From assembly GCA_002491565.1 (NCBI GenBank), contig DKWE01000033.1, positions 1 to 41,321 on the forward strand: a DNA stretch of 41,321 nt. The letters are read 5' to 3'. Within the stretch, counting starts at the first letter, position 1; each line of letters starts with the position of its first letter. Under the pieces are notes generated by a model that saw nothing but the letters and a program-made list of their open reading frames with translations, was not told the origin of the DNA and searched no databases. A program made the position numbers and the translations under genes. Shown here one piece after another: positions 7,651-16,472 of the stretch. The stretch comes from Lachnospiraceae bacterium UBA7160 (GTDB lineage Bacteria; Bacillota; Clostridia; Lachnospirales; Lachnospiraceae).

Positions 7651-8828
7651 TCATGGAATTCAATACGCTTACCTATCTGGCCATCTGCATTTTTGCAGGT
7701 CTGGCTGCCGGAAAACTTGTCAAGCAGGTCCGTCTGCCGAATGTGACAGGATACCTGATCATCGGAATTCTGATCGGCCCGTGCTGCCTGAAGCTCGTGC
7801 CGCGCGGGGTGGTAGACAGCTTTGACATCATTTCCGAAATGGCGCTCGGCTTCATTGCGTTTTCCATTGGCGGTGAATTTAAGCTGGATTACCTGAAAAA
7901 AATCGGAAAATCACCAATTATTATTGCCATTTTTGAATCGTTTACTGCGGTATTGTTTGTAGATGCTGCGCTGATTGCGACGGGGCACAGTGCGCCGTTT
8001 TCCCTGTGTCTTGGGGCAATCGCGGCTGCGACGGCCCCGGCAGCGACTCTGATGGTGGTGCGGCAGTATAAGGCGGACGGCCCGGTGACACGCACGCTGC
8101 TCCCGGTGGTTGCGATTGATGATGCGACGGCTCTGATGGCATTCGGCATCTCGGTAGCGGTGGCGAAGGGAATGACCTCCAGTGGAGGCTCCAGTTTGCT
8201 TGCCATGCTGCTGGATCCGGTCTATGAAATCGGCGGTGCATTTATTTTCGGCGGGATTCTGGGGATTGGGCTCGCGTTTCTGACGCGGATTTTCCACAGC
8301 CGCAGCAATCGCCTGTCTGGTTCCATCGCATTCATTTTTCTTTGCCAGGGGGTCTGCGACCTGACCGGGTTTTCTTCGCTGCTGGCCTGCATGGTTATGA
8401 GTGCTGTGTTTGTAAACCTGTGCAATGATTATGACAAGGTGTTTGAGCAGGTGGACCGCATTACGCCGCCTCTTTTCATGCTGTTTTTCCTCGTTTCCGG
8501 CGCGAACCTGGATATCTACATTATTCCGACGGTCGGAGTTGTGGGCATTATCTATGTAGTCTTCCGTGTGATTGGCAAGATTGTCGGCAGCAGCATCGGT
8601 TCGTCGCTTTCCAAAACAGAGCCGACTGTCCGCAGATGGCTTGGTTTTACACTGATTCCGCAGGCAGGCGTTGCCATCGGGTTGTCCAGCATTGCCATGC
8701 AGGTTGTTCCCGCATACGGTGAGCAGATCCGCGCGATTATTCTGTGCGGAACAGTCATCTATGAGCTCACCGGACCGGTTATTACCAAGCTGGCGCTGAC
8801 CAAAGCAGGAGAAATCAAGGCAAGCTAG
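7647..8828 (+). CDS. Cation:proton antiporter, CPA2 family
   Basis: Membrane antiporter exchanging a monovalent cation for protons; about 393 residues with roughly 11-13 hydrophobic segments and the family's N-terminal LPNVTGYLIIGILIGP motif. The ion-binding region contains AIDDATALMAFGI, where the paired aspartates are expected in CPA antiporters. There is no C-terminal TrkA-N/RCK domain, so regulation may come from the separate PII-like protein encoded just upstream. The GTG at 7647 overlaps the previous stop (GTGA) and has AGAAGGG eight bases upstream; an ATG at 7653 is the alternative. The transported ion (sodium or potassium) cannot be decided. Confidence 0.88.
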   Translation: MIMEFNTLTYLAICIFAGLAAGKLVKQVRLPNVTGYLIIGILIGPCCLKLVPRGVVDSFDIISEMALGFIAFSIGGEFKLDYLKKIGKSPIIIAIFESFTAVLFVDAALIATGHSAPFSLCLGAIAAATAPAATLMVVRQYKADGPVTRTLLPVVAIDDATALMAFGISVAVAKGMTSSGGSSLLAMLLDPVYEIGGAFIFGGILGIGLAFLTRIFHSRSNRLSGSIAFIFLCQGVCDLTGFSSLLACMVMSAVFVNLCNDYDKVFEQVDRITPPLFMLFFLVSGANLDIYIIPTVGVVGIIYVVFRVIGKIVGSSIGSSLSKTEPTVRRWLGFTLIPQAGVAIGLSSIAMQVVPAYGEQIRAIILCGTVIYELTGPVITKLALTKAGEIKAS

Positions 8829-8839
8829 CTCTTTCGCTC

Positions 8840-8868
8840 TTGACAAATGCTTCCAACTATATTACAAT
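8840..8868 (+). promoter_or_regulatory. Promoter of the SH3-domain protein gene
   Basis: TTGACA (8840-8845), 17-base spacer, TACAAT (8863-8868). It starts only eleven bases after the antiporter stop, and no terminator separates the two, so read-through into this gene is also possible. Confidence 0.8.
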
Positions 8869-8956
8869 GGCTACGTAATAGATGTTAATAATTGTGTAAC
8901 AATTCGAAATGGAACCTTAAAGGGCATGTTTTGGAAGGTTTAGGGAGGAAGAAACT

Positions 8957-10024
8957 ATGATAAGAAAGCATGGACGTGCGCTTTTGTGTGCGCTCGCTGT
9001 GATGGGGGTCTCAGCGGTGTTCTGCGGTACGGCGATGGCGGAGGAGCCGGAGGCCGAAACAGAGCAGGAGACAGCCCTGGAGGAGGAAACGGAAGAGGAG
9101 ACGGAGGACAACCGGGAGAAGATCAAGATTCCGTATGAGCAGGAGGGCGCGTGGGACGAGCTCACGATGACCAATGCTGAGGTAGTAGAGACCGGGATCA
9201 ATATCCGCACGAAGGCGAGTGAGGATGGAGAGGTTATCGGCTTTCTCTACCCGGGTACTGCCGCATGGGTGATCAATAAAGGTGAGGAGTGGACAGAGCT
9301 TTGTTCCGGCCCATTGACTGGCTTTGTGAGAAATGAATATCTGATCTATAAAGAGGATATTGCTGCAGTAGCAGAAGAGTATGGCATCAGAGGCGTGATG
9401 ACCATGTGGGATGATGTGAATCTGTTTGAGAAGCCTGATGGCGATGCAGATATTCTGGACGTGCTTTCAGCGAGGACTTATTTCAAGCTGCTGGAGGATC
9501 AGGGACATTGGCAGAAGGTCCGGTACGGGAAGGATGGAGAAGCTTACCTTTCTGAGGACGACGTTGAGAATGTGTGGATCTTTGATACAGCGATTGTGAA
9601 AGAAGGCGTGATTCTGGAGACAGAAGCAGAGACAGAGGAGCCGGAGGAGGATTATCAGGAGCCGGATTACACGGAGCCGTCGGATAACTGGGTACCGGAG
9701 ACAGATCCGCCACATAACTGGTATCCGCCGCAGACGGAAGCGCCAGAGACGAATCCGCCGCAGACCAATCCACCGGAGACGAATCCGCCGCAGACGGAAG
9801 CGCCAGAGACGAATCCGCCGCAGACGAATCCGCCAGAAACGGATCCGCCGCAGACGAATCCGCCAGAAACGGATCCGCCGCAGACGAACCCGCCAGAGAC
9901 AGTTCCGCCGACTACAGAAGGCCCGTCGGGCGGCGACGATGACCCATTTGAAGCAGACCCGGATATCTGGTACAATGCGGACGATGGCCACTACTATGAC
10001 GCGGACGGGAATATCGTTGGCTGA
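8957..10024 (+). CDS. Secreted bacterial SH3-domain protein with Pro/Thr-rich repeats
   Basis: Exported protein of 355 residues, probably cell-wall associated. Order: signal peptide (RKHGRALLCALAVMGVSAV, cleavage near AMA-EE); a very acidic Glu/Thr segment; an SH3b domain with the INIRTKASEDGEVIGFLYPG core (about residues 78-130); a second, more diverged SH3-like unit (about 140-200) with LFEKPDGDADILDVL; then a Pro/Thr-rich tail of repeated PPQTNPPET-type units (about 248-318) and an acidic, tyrosine-rich C-terminus. SH3b domains commonly bind peptidoglycan; no catalytic domain is visible. GGGAGG lies eight bases before the ATG. No sortase motif or transmembrane anchor is seen. The function beyond wall binding is unknown. 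Confidence 0.8.
   Translation: MIRKHGRALLCALAVMGVSAVFCGTAMAEEPEAETEQETALEEETEEETEDNREKIKIPYEQEGAWDELTMTNAEVVETGINIRTKASEDGEVIGFLYPGTAAWVINKGEEWTELCSGPLTGFVRNEYLIYKEDIAAVAEEYGIRGVMTMWDDVNLFEKPDGDADILDVLSARTYFKLLEDQGHWQKVRYGKDGEAYLSEDDVENVWIFDTAIVKEGVILETEAETEEPEEDYQEPDYTEPSDNWVPETDPPHNWYPPQTEAPETNPPQTNPPETNPPQTEAPETNPPQTNPPETDPPQTNPPETDPPQTNPPETVPPTTEGPSGGDDDPFEADPDIWYNADDGHYYDADGNIVG
9725..9915 (+). repeat. In-gene minisatellite encoding PPQTNPPET-type repeats
   Basis: Near-identical 15- and 30-base units encode alternating PPQTN/PPETD/PPQTEAPETN peptides in the SH3 protein. The DNA copies are nearly identical, so copy number should vary between strains. The opposite strand is open only because of the repeat. 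Confidence 0.85.
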
Positions 10025-10057
10025 GGTCAGTGAAAAATTACAGCGCATAAAACAAGA

Positions 10058-10088
10058 TAAGAGCTGTCCGGAATGTGGACAGCTCTTA
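10058..10088. terminator. Bidirectional terminator between convergent genes
   Basis: A perfect 12-base stem (10058-10069 with 10077-10088) and a 7-base loop, followed by CTTTAT on the plus strand and by TCTTGTTTT on the minus strand. It lies between the SH3 gene (plus) and the DUF4364 gene (minus), serving both, with the better U-tract on the minus strand. Confidence 0.75.
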
Positions 10089-10150
10089 CTTTATGGCACG
10101 GAAAACCTGTCTCCCTGTACACTTTTGCCTTATTTCATTGTACAGGCTGT

Positions 10151-10663
10151 TTACAGGAGTTCTGTCATGACAAATTCGTAGATCTTCTGGCATTTTTTGT
10201 CCCAGTGGTTACAGACAGCTTTTGCCTGCGCTTCATCGGGGACAGTGATGATCAGCTCGATCGGATTCGAATATTTTTCCCGCACCAAACAGCGGACGGA
10301 ATATTCATCGGCTGTGTTGCGGTAATAATCGGATACGATCGACACCTCATCGCGCAGCTTCATTTTATTGTCCTGGATGTACTGGTCGATCTCCTCGCGG
10401 ATGGACTTGGAAATCCGGTTATGGAAATAGTGCAGAGCCTTTTCACCCGGTTCTGTGATGGTGTAGTAGGAGGTATTGCGGAGCTTCTCCACGCGAACCA
10501 TGTCAGACTCCGCAAGCTCCGTGAGCACCGTTTGAAGAGTGAAGTAGGATGTATAATCCCGCTCCAGTATGAAGCTGGATATCTGGGAGGTGGTCAGTGG
10601 AAAGTCCACCTTTTGTAGCATATACAAGACAATGAGTTTATATAAGGTGAGTGGTTCCGGCAT
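10151..10663 (-). CDS. DUF4364 family protein (winged-helix-like)
   Basis: A 170-residue protein beginning MPEPLTLYKLIVLYMLQKVD, which I recognise as the DUF4364 pattern of Clostridia. The N-terminal ~75 residues read as a winged-helix fold of PadR type (LTTSQISSFILERDYTSYFT, then LAESDMVRVEK and a beta wing). The C-terminal half is a mixed alpha/beta region of unknown role. The ATG at 10661-10663 has AGGAGG seven bases upstream on the minus strand; the open frame extends seven codons further but lacks a better site. Promoter at 10748-10776. Probably a transcriptional regulator, target unknown; it is divergent from the polysaccharide operon, which makes that operon one candidate target. Confidence 0.85.
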   Translation of the reverse strand: MPEPLTLYKLIVLYMLQKVDFPLTTSQISSFILERDYTSYFTLQTVLTELAESDMVRVEKLRNTSYYTITEPGEKALHYFHNRISKSIREEIDQYIQDNKMKLRDEVSIVSDYYRNTADEYSVRCLVREKYSNPIELIITVPDEAQAKAVCNHWDKKCQKIYEFVMTELL

Positions 10664-10747
10664 AGAAGCACCTCCTGCGTACATTTGCGGTATGGATCGG
10701 ATGGCCTGACAGGCTGCCGCCCATGTGATGTGGGTGATACATGATTT

Positions 10748-10776
10748 AGTATAACATTCAATTTCGGAAAGGACAA
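10748..10776 (-). promoter_or_regulatory. Promoter of the DUF4364 gene
   Basis: Read on the minus strand: -35 TTGTCC (plus 10771-10776), 17-base spacer, -10 TATACT (plus 10748-10753). It is back-to-back with the polysaccharide-locus promoter 34 bases away, so one regulator could affect both. Confidence 0.7.
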
Positions 10777-10809
10777 GAAATATTTCGATGCTGTTTCACG
10801 GCCCAATGA

Positions 10810-10838
10810 TTGACAAAAGTTGCGGAATCAACTATGCT
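10810..10838 (+). promoter_or_regulatory. Promoter of the surface polysaccharide locus
   Basis: Perfect TTGACA (10810-10815), 17-base spacer, TATGCT (10833-10838), 62 bases before the first ATG of the locus. It is the only strong promoter I find before glmS, consistent with a long operon. Confidence 0.85.
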
Positions 10839-10900
10839 TACACTATGGTAAAAGTTGGGTCTGCGGGCATCGCAGGCAAAGGAAAGGTGAGTAGATACAG

Positions 10901-11485
10901 ATGGACGAAATCAGGAAGACCGAGAATATAAAAAGAAAAACAGATCCGGAGGACCGGCCGGTTGTGCATGGGCGGTTGAGTCAGAGCGAGCGTGAGCCGC
11001 TGCAGGAGTCAAGAAGGACAGGAAGTGCGAGTGTAAAGCTGACCAGAGAGAGGATGGAGTCGTCGGGTGCACGATCCTCCGGGGTAGCCGGACAGGAGAC
11101 CAGTGCGGGCCGGCAGACGGAGCAAAGAAAGATTTTGCTGCCGGGGCAGGATGCGCCAAAGCGGGGCTGGCAGGAGGAAGCGTTTTATGAGCAGGAAGCG
11201 GACAGCAAAAGGCGCAGGACTGCAGAAATGGATATGGATGAGGGACGCGGACGGAAAGAAAAGCTGCAGCAGAACCGGAAGCAGGCGCCAGGGATGGAAC
11301 CTGAGACGAAAATGAAGATTTTAAGCGGCATCCTGGCTGTGCTGGTGATCCTGCTGGTTGCGGCGATTGTATATGAAATTGTTCTCGGGGGCGAGCTTCC
11401 GGGGGAAGAGAAGGGCAGTGCCGGAAAAGAGACTGTTTGGATGGTGGAGGATGAGCCGGACATTGCAGAACAGGAAGCTATCTGA
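10901..11485 (+). CDS. Hypothetical single-pass membrane protein
   Basis: I do not recognise a family. The 194 residues comprise a long, highly charged, Arg/Glu-rich cytoplasmic N-terminus without predicted domains (about residues 1-140), one transmembrane helix (ILSGILAVLVILLVAAIVY, about 145-165) and a short acidic exterior tail. The ATG at 10901 has AGGTGAG about nine bases upstream and lies directly behind the locus promoter. Its position as first gene and its topology would suit an assembly or regulatory partner of the polysaccharide machinery, but nothing in the sequence proves that. Low-complexity composition means homology searches may be weak. Confidence 0.7.
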   Translation: MDEIRKTENIKRKTDPEDRPVVHGRLSQSEREPLQESRRTGSASVKLTRERMESSGARSSGVAGQETSAGRQTEQRKILLPGQDAPKRGWQEEAFYEQEADSKRRRTAEMDMDEGRGRKEKLQQNRKQAPGMEPETKMKILSGILAVLVILLVAAIVYEIVLGGELPGEEKGSAGKETVWMVEDEPDIAEQEAI

Positions 11486-11682
11486 GCAGCAGAGAAAGAA
11501 TGGAATGGCGCAGAACAGGAAGCCCATTTGAATGGCAGGGGCCAGGGGCATGAGGCTTGCGTGACCAGAAACTGGAAGTCAGCGAGAGGGCATGAATTCG
11601 GAAAACCGGGTACAATATAGAGAGAAAGCCTGGCTCTGGCAGACCGGGCGAGTAACTGTACGGGAAAGGGACAAGCGAAAAG

Positions 11683-13167
11683 ATGGATGAGAGACAGAGG
11701 CGCATTCAGCAGCGCAGAGCGCAGAGACGCAGAAATGAGCTAATCATGAAATGCTTGATTTCGCTGCTGATTTTGATTGTGATAATTTTAATGGTTGTGC
11801 TGGTTCGGTATGCTGCCGTTCCGGGCTTTACGAAATACCGGGCAGAGCGGAAAAAGCAGGCAGAGCAGACCGTAGACGGGCAGGAAGGAGCACTTCCTGC
11901 GGACGGTCAGGAGGCGGACGGAAAAGAGCCGGCGGTTCAGGGGGTATCTGCCTCGTCCGGCACGGTGGATGAGATGATCGCATCGGCAGACCGGATGGCA
12001 GCGCAGTATGATTACAGCGGTGCGATTGAGTATCTGCGGGCCTCCTCTCTGTTCACAGGGAGCCAGGAAATGCAGGATGCGGCGGCGCGCTATGAGACGA
12101 CCCGGCAGTCTTGTGTCTCCTATCCGCTTGACCAGATCACGCATGTGTTTTTCCACACGATGATCCGGGATACGTCGAAAGCCTTCGACGGGGATGCGAA
12201 GGAAGGCGGATACAATCAGGTCATGACGACGATGAGCGAGTTTGCCGCGATCATGGAATCTATGTATGAGAAGGGCTATGTCATGGTCAGCCTGCATGAT
12301 ATGTGTACGGTGAACGCAGACGGGACGGTCTCGCGCGGAGACATTCTGCTGCCGCCGGGCAAGACGCCATTCGTGCTGTCGCAAGACGACGTGAGCTATT
12401 ATCACTATATGGACGGCGACGGTTTTGCGCAGAAGCTGATCGTGGATGAGAACGGAGACGTTAAAAATACGTATATCGAAGCGGATGGGAGCATTTCGGT
12501 CGGAGATTACGATATGGTGCCGTGGATTGATACCTTTGTGAAGGAGCATCCGGATTTTTCCTACCACGGACACAAGGGAATTATCGCGCTGACCGGCTAT
12601 GAGGGGGTTCTCGGCTACCGGACGGATGAAGTATACCGCACGAGGGAGAGTTCGCGTGTGACAATGTACCAGCAGCAGTTCTTTGATTCGCATCCGGACT
12701 TTGACGAGGCGGCATGGCAGGAGGAGGTCAACCAGGCGACTGCGGTTGCCAATGCGATGAAGGAGGAGGGCTGGGAGTTTGCCAGCCATACCTGGGGCCA
12801 TATTTCTCCGCAGGCAAGCGGCATCGATAAGGTGAAGCAGGATACGGAGCGGTGGCTTGGGAATGTCGCATCGGTAGTCGGCGATACGGATGTGATTATC
12901 TTTGCGTTTGGGGCGGATATCGGAGACTGGCAGCCATACACCGAGAGCAATGAATATTTTACGTATCTGAAGGGAAAAGGCTTTAATATTTTCTGTAACG
13001 TCGACTCCTCAAAAAACTGGGTGCAGTTTGGGAATACCTTCATGCGGCAGGGCCGCCGGAATCTGGATGGCTACCGGATGTACTACAATCCGGAAATGCT
13101 GAGTGATCTTTTTGATACGAACGCCGTCTGGGACAGCAGTCGTCCGACGCCGGTACCGCAGATGTAG
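11683..13167 (+). CDS. Membrane-anchored polysaccharide deacetylase-like protein
   Basis: 494 residues: an Arg-rich cytoplasmic start (RQRRIQQRRAQRRR), one transmembrane anchor (SLLILIVIILMVVLVRYAA, about residues 25-45), a linker, a helical region, then a NodB-like deacetylase domain (about 140-480). The catalytic HxxxH motif is present as SHTWGH and an FGADIGDW segment follows. The first motif, normally TFDDG, appears here as LSQDDVSYYHY, so the metal-binding aspartate pair is kept in an altered setting. It would remove N-acetyl groups from surface glycan outside the membrane. It follows a 197-base gap in which I see no clear promoter. Either a specialised deacetylase or one with altered activity. 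Confidence 0.8.
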   Translation: MDERQRRIQQRRAQRRRNELIMKCLISLLILIVIILMVVLVRYAAVPGFTKYRAERKKQAEQTVDGQEGALPADGQEADGKEPAVQGVSASSGTVDEMIASADRMAAQYDYSGAIEYLRASSLFTGSQEMQDAAARYETTRQSCVSYPLDQITHVFFHTMIRDTSKAFDGDAKEGGYNQVMTTMSEFAAIMESMYEKGYVMVSLHDMCTVNADGTVSRGDILLPPGKTPFVLSQDDVSYYHYMDGDGFAQKLIVDENGDVKNTYIEADGSISVGDYDMVPWIDTFVKEHPDFSYHGHKGIIALTGYEGVLGYRTDEVYRTRESSRVTMYQQQFFDSHPDFDEAAWQEEVNQATAVANAMKEEGWEFASHTWGHISPQASGIDKVKQDTERWLGNVASVVGDTDVIIFAFGADIGDWQPYTESNEYFTYLKGKGFNIFCNVDSSKNWVQFGNTFMRQGRRNLDGYRMYYNPEMLSDLFDTNAVWDSSRPTPVPQM

Positions 13168-13181
13168 TAAAGGAGTAAAGC

Positions 13182-13994
13182 GTGAAGAAACGAGGGTTCC
13201 TTCCGGCTGAGATCTGGGAAAGCCGGAAGATGATTTTAAAGCTGGCGAAAAATGACTTCCGGACAAGGTATGCAGGGTCGTATCTCGGGATTGTCTGGGC
13301 ATTTATCCAGCCGGTTGTAACTGTACTGGTCTATTGGTTTGTATTCGAAGTAGGATTCCGGCCCGGAAGCAACACGCTTCCGGTGCCGTTTGTGCTTTAT
13401 CTGGTCGCGGGAATCGTCCCGTGGTTTTACTTCCAGGACGGACTCATCGGGGCGACGAATTCTCTGATCGAATACAGCTATCTGGTGAAGAAGGTCGTGT
13501 TCAATATCCGGATGCTTCCCATTGTAAAGCTGATTTCAGCAGTGTTTGTGCATATTTTTTTTGTATGCTTTATTCTGCTGCTGTTTTGCTGTTACGGGTA
13601 TTTACCGGATTTGTATGACCTGCAGCTGCTTTATTATCTTGCGGGGCTGAGTCTGCTGCTGCTGGGGCTGTCGTATGTGACAAGCGCGGTGGTGGTGTTT
13701 TTCCGGGATCTGTCCCAGATGATTTCGATCGCGCTGCAGATCGGGATCTGGCTGACTCCGATTATGTGGGTGGCACAGGATCGTCTGGTGAGGTATCCGT
13801 TGCTCCATCAGATACTGAAGCTGAATCCGGTCTATTATATCGTGACTGGATACCGGGATGCGTTTATTTACAAACACTGGTTCTGGGAGCGGCCGCTCTG
13901 GACAGTCTATTTCTGGTGTGTGACGGCCGGGATGTTCTGGCTCGGGCGCGCGATGTTTGAACGGCTGCGGGTACATTTCGCAGATGTGTTGTGA
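13182..13994 (+). CDS. ABC-2 polysaccharide exporter permease (Wzm/TagG type)
   Basis: Membrane subunit of a polysaccharide ABC exporter, 270 residues with six hydrophobic segments. The N-terminal KNDFRTRYAGSYLGIVWAFI stretch and the late LNPVYYIVTGYRDAF motif are typical of TagG/Wzm/KpsM proteins. Starts at GTG 13182, with AAAGGAG six bases upstream; no ATG alternative fits. It lies 14 bases behind the deacetylase gene and 18 bases ahead of the ATPase gene. It would move undecaprenyl-linked glycan across the membrane. Confidence 0.92.
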   Translation: MKKRGFLPAEIWESRKMILKLAKNDFRTRYAGSYLGIVWAFIQPVVTVLVYWFVFEVGFRPGSNTLPVPFVLYLVAGIVPWFYFQDGLIGATNSLIEYSYLVKKVVFNIRMLPIVKLISAVFVHIFFVCFILLLFCCYGYLPDLYDLQLLYYLAGLSLLLLGLSYVTSAVVVFFRDLSQMISIALQIGIWLTPIMWVAQDRLVRYPLLHQILKLNPVYYIVTGYRDAFIYKHWFWERPLWTVYFWCVTAGMFWLGRAMFERLRVHFADVL

Positions 13995-14012
13995 GCAAAG
14001 AGGATGGATTAT

Positions 14013-15335
14013 ATGGAAAACGTGTCTGCAATCCGTGTGGAACATATCAATAAGATGTACAAGCTCTATGAAAAGCCTTCCGACCGTCTGAAGGACAGCC
14101 TCGGGCTTACAAGAAAAAAATGCTATCGGGAACACCATGCGCTGAAGGACGTGAGCTTTGCCGTCGCAAAAGGTGAGACAATCGGCATCATCGGGACAAA
14201 TGGCGCGGGCAAATCGACCATCCTCAAGATTATCACCGGGGTGCTGAACCCGACGAGCGGAAGTGTGGCGGTGGACGGCAGGATTTCCGCGCTTCTGGAG
14301 CTCGGCGCAGGTTTTAATATGGAATATACCGGGGTGGAAAATGTCTATCTGCAGGGCACGATGACCGGCTTTTCCGAGGAGGAGATCCGTGCGAGGCTGG
14401 ATGATATCCTGGCATTTGCAGATATCGGGGAATTTGTCAATCAGCCGGTGAAGACGTATTCGAGCGGTATGTTTGTGCGTCTGGCGTTTGCGGTCGCGAT
14501 TAATATTGATCCGGAGATTTTGATTGTGGATGAAGCGCTTTCGGTCGGAGATGTGTTCTTTCAGGCAAAGTGCTACCGGAAGTTTGAGGAATTTAAAAAG
14601 GAAGGAAAGACGATTCTGTTCGTCAGCCATGATCTGAACAGTGTCAGCAAGTACTGCGACCGTGTGATATTGCTGGATCACGGCAGGGTTGCCGGCACAG
14701 GTGCGCCGAAGGAGATGGTGGATCTCTACAAGCGGCTGCTGGTCGGACAGGCGCCGGAGGAGACGGAAGATCGTCACGGGGCGTCCGGGGAGTCGCAGGC
14801 ATCCGGGAAGCCACAAGATGGGAGCTGGCGGGGAGCGCAGGCGTTCGGGAAATCGGAACACTGGCTGACTCCGTTTGAGATGAATCCGGGTGCGCTGGAG
14901 TACGGAGACGGGCGCGCGCAGATGACCGGGTTTTTGCTGCTGGACGCGAACGGTCTTGCGACCAATACGATTGAAAAGGGGACGGAATTTTGCATCAAGG
15001 TGCGCGTGTGCTTCCATGAGCGGATCGAGGACCCGATTTTTGCATTTACAATCAAGGATATGCGCGGAACGGAGATCACCGGAACGAATACGATGTTTGA
15101 GCGGATTCAGACCCCGACCGGCGAGGACGGGGACACCGTGGTTGTGACGTATACCCAGAGGGCAGACCTGCAGGGCGGAGAGTATCTGATTTCCTTTGGG
15201 CTGACCGGCTATCAGGGCGGGGAATTTGTGGTGTACCACAGGCTGTACGATGCCTGCTCCCTCGTCATCGTATCGTCGAAGAATACCGTAGGGTTCTACG
15301 ATATGAATTCCCGGATCACGGTTGAGCGGGTGTAA
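14013..15335 (+). CDS. ABC polysaccharide exporter ATPase with Wzt-type C-terminal domain
   Basis: ATPase partner of the permease upstream, about 440 residues. The nucleotide-binding domain has Walker A GTNGAGKST, signature YSSGMFVRLAFA, Walker B ILIVDEALSVGD and the SHD switch. After a low-complexity linker (about residues 250-290) comes a beta-sandwich of Wzt C-terminal type, with FCIKVRVCFHERIEDPIFAF and later YLISFGLTGYQ. In Wzt proteins this domain binds the finished, often end-modified glycan; that fits the methyltransferase and kinase-like genes that follow, whose products could make the end cap. The ATG at 14013 is preferred over 14004 because the AGAGG site abuts 14004. Confidence 0.92.
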   Translation: MENVSAIRVEHINKMYKLYEKPSDRLKDSLGLTRKKCYREHHALKDVSFAVAKGETIGIIGTNGAGKSTILKIITGVLNPTSGSVAVDGRISALLELGAGFNMEYTGVENVYLQGTMTGFSEEEIRARLDDILAFADIGEFVNQPVKTYSSGMFVRLAFAVAINIDPEILIVDEALSVGDVFFQAKCYRKFEEFKKEGKTILFVSHDLNSVSKYCDRVILLDHGRVAGTGAPKEMVDLYKRLLVGQAPEETEDRHGASGESQASGKPQDGSWRGAQAFGKSEHWLTPFEMNPGALEYGDGRAQMTGFLLLDANGLATNTIEKGTEFCIKVRVCFHERIEDPIFAFTIKDMRGTEITGTNTMFERIQTPTGEDGDTVVVTYTQRADLQGGEYLISFGLTGYQGGEFVVYHRLYDACSLVIVSSKNTVGFYDMNSRITVERV

Positions 15336-15383
15336 ATCGTGAGGATACCGTTTGCAGAGCAATGAAGATTTTCGGAATAAATT

Positions 15384-15475
15384 GTGAGTGTCAGCGACAG
15401 AAAGACGGGAAATCGTGAGCGTCAGAGACAGAAAAACGAAAAATGAGAGTGTCAGTGACAAGAAGACGGGAGTTT
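15384..15475 (+). repeat. Intergenic minisatellite, three ~31-base units
   Basis: Units begin at 15384, 15415 and 15445, each reading GAGYGTCAGNGACA-type sequence followed by GAARACG. They fill most of the gap between the exporter ATPase gene and the methyltransferase gene. No promoter or hairpin is evident. Confidence 0.75.
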
Positions 15476-15544
15476 ACGAGACGACCGCGTGTGCCAGCCG
15501 CGAAATGGCGGGAGAGCATAGTGCAGAAACAGGATGGTGGAGCG

Positions 15545-16468
15545 ATGGAGAGAGAACAGATCGGGAAGGTGGCGCTGGATTACCGCTATTACCCGGGGGA
15601 GGATCATTATACGGACGGTGACATCGAGGATGAAATGCTGGAAATTGCAAAGAACTGTGCGCCAGGAGCGTATGGGCAGATCATCTGCGAGCGGTGCAGC
15701 TGGCCGGTTCTGTATCATTTCTCATATCTGCGGGAGAATATCATCAGCTGGCTTCCGATGAGCGGACAGGAGCGTGTGCTGGAGATCGGGGGCGGACCGG
15801 GCGCAATCACGGGGGCGCTGTGCCGGAAAGCGCAAGATGTCACAGTCATTGACCTGTCACGGAAGCGGTGCCTGATCAACGCATACCGTCACAGGGAGTG
15901 CGGCAATCTGAAGTTTCTTGTCGGGAATTTTCAGGATATCGAGCCGAACCTGACCGGACAGTATGATCTGATCACGTTGATCGGGGTTTTTGAGTACGCA
16001 CAGTTTTCCATCCAGTCGGAGCGTCCGTTTGTGGATTATCTCGCGCGGATCCGGCGCCATCTTGCGCCGGGCGGGCGGATTGTGATCGCGATCGAGAACC
16101 GCCTCGGCCTGAAGTATTGGGCCGGCGCAACGGAGGATCACACCGGTTTGTATTTTGAAGGGCTGGAGGGATATCCGACGACGGACTATGTGCGGACCTT
16201 CTCAAAGCCAGAGCTGGAGCAGGTGATGCGTGAGGCGGGGCTTGCGAAGCAGAAGTTTTACTATCCCTATCCGGATTACAAATTCGTGGAGCGGATCTAT
16301 TCGGACGAGTATCTTCCGAAGAAGGGGGAGCTGAACCGCAACCGCCAGAACTTTGACAGGCAGCGGATGCAGCTGTTCCGGGAGGAGCGGGTATATGACA
16401 CGCTGATTGAGAGCGGACTCTTTGCACAGTTTTCAAACTCGTTTCTGGTGGTGGCACAGGAAGGATAA
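15545..16468 (+). CDS. SAM-dependent methyltransferase of the polysaccharide locus
   Basis: Class I methyltransferase, 307 residues from the ATG at 15545. Motif I is VLEIGGGPGAITGAL, motif II includes VTVIDLS, and LITLIGVFEYA with LAPGGRIVIAIENRLGLKYW covers the later motifs. The frame is open back to 15443, but that part is translated from the intergenic repeat; GGTGGAG lies just ahead of 15545. The gene is followed after four bases by the kinase-like gene, and the pair look like functional partners. In Wzt-type export systems, methylation at the non-reducing end stops chain growth and marks glycan for export; that role is inferred from context only. Confidence 0.85.
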   Translation: MEREQIGKVALDYRYYPGEDHYTDGDIEDEMLEIAKNCAPGAYGQIICERCSWPVLYHFSYLRENIISWLPMSGQERVLEIGGGPGAITGALCRKAQDVTVIDLSRKRCLINAYRHRECGNLKFLVGNFQDIEPNLTGQYDLITLIGVFEYAQFSIQSERPFVDYLARIRRHLAPGGRIVIAIENRLGLKYWAGATEDHTGLYFEGLEGYPTTDYVRTFSKPELEQVMREAGLAKQKFYYPYPDYKFVERIYSDEYLPKKGELNRNRQNFDRQRMQLFREERVYDTLIESGLFAQFSNSFLVVAQEG

Positions 16469-16472
16469 GAGC

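Noticed and set aside
9667..10048. Minus-strand glycine- or arginine-rich repeat proteins opposite the SH3 gene tail
   Set aside because: They are reverse translations of the Pro/Thr repeat, without ribosome sites or signal sequences.
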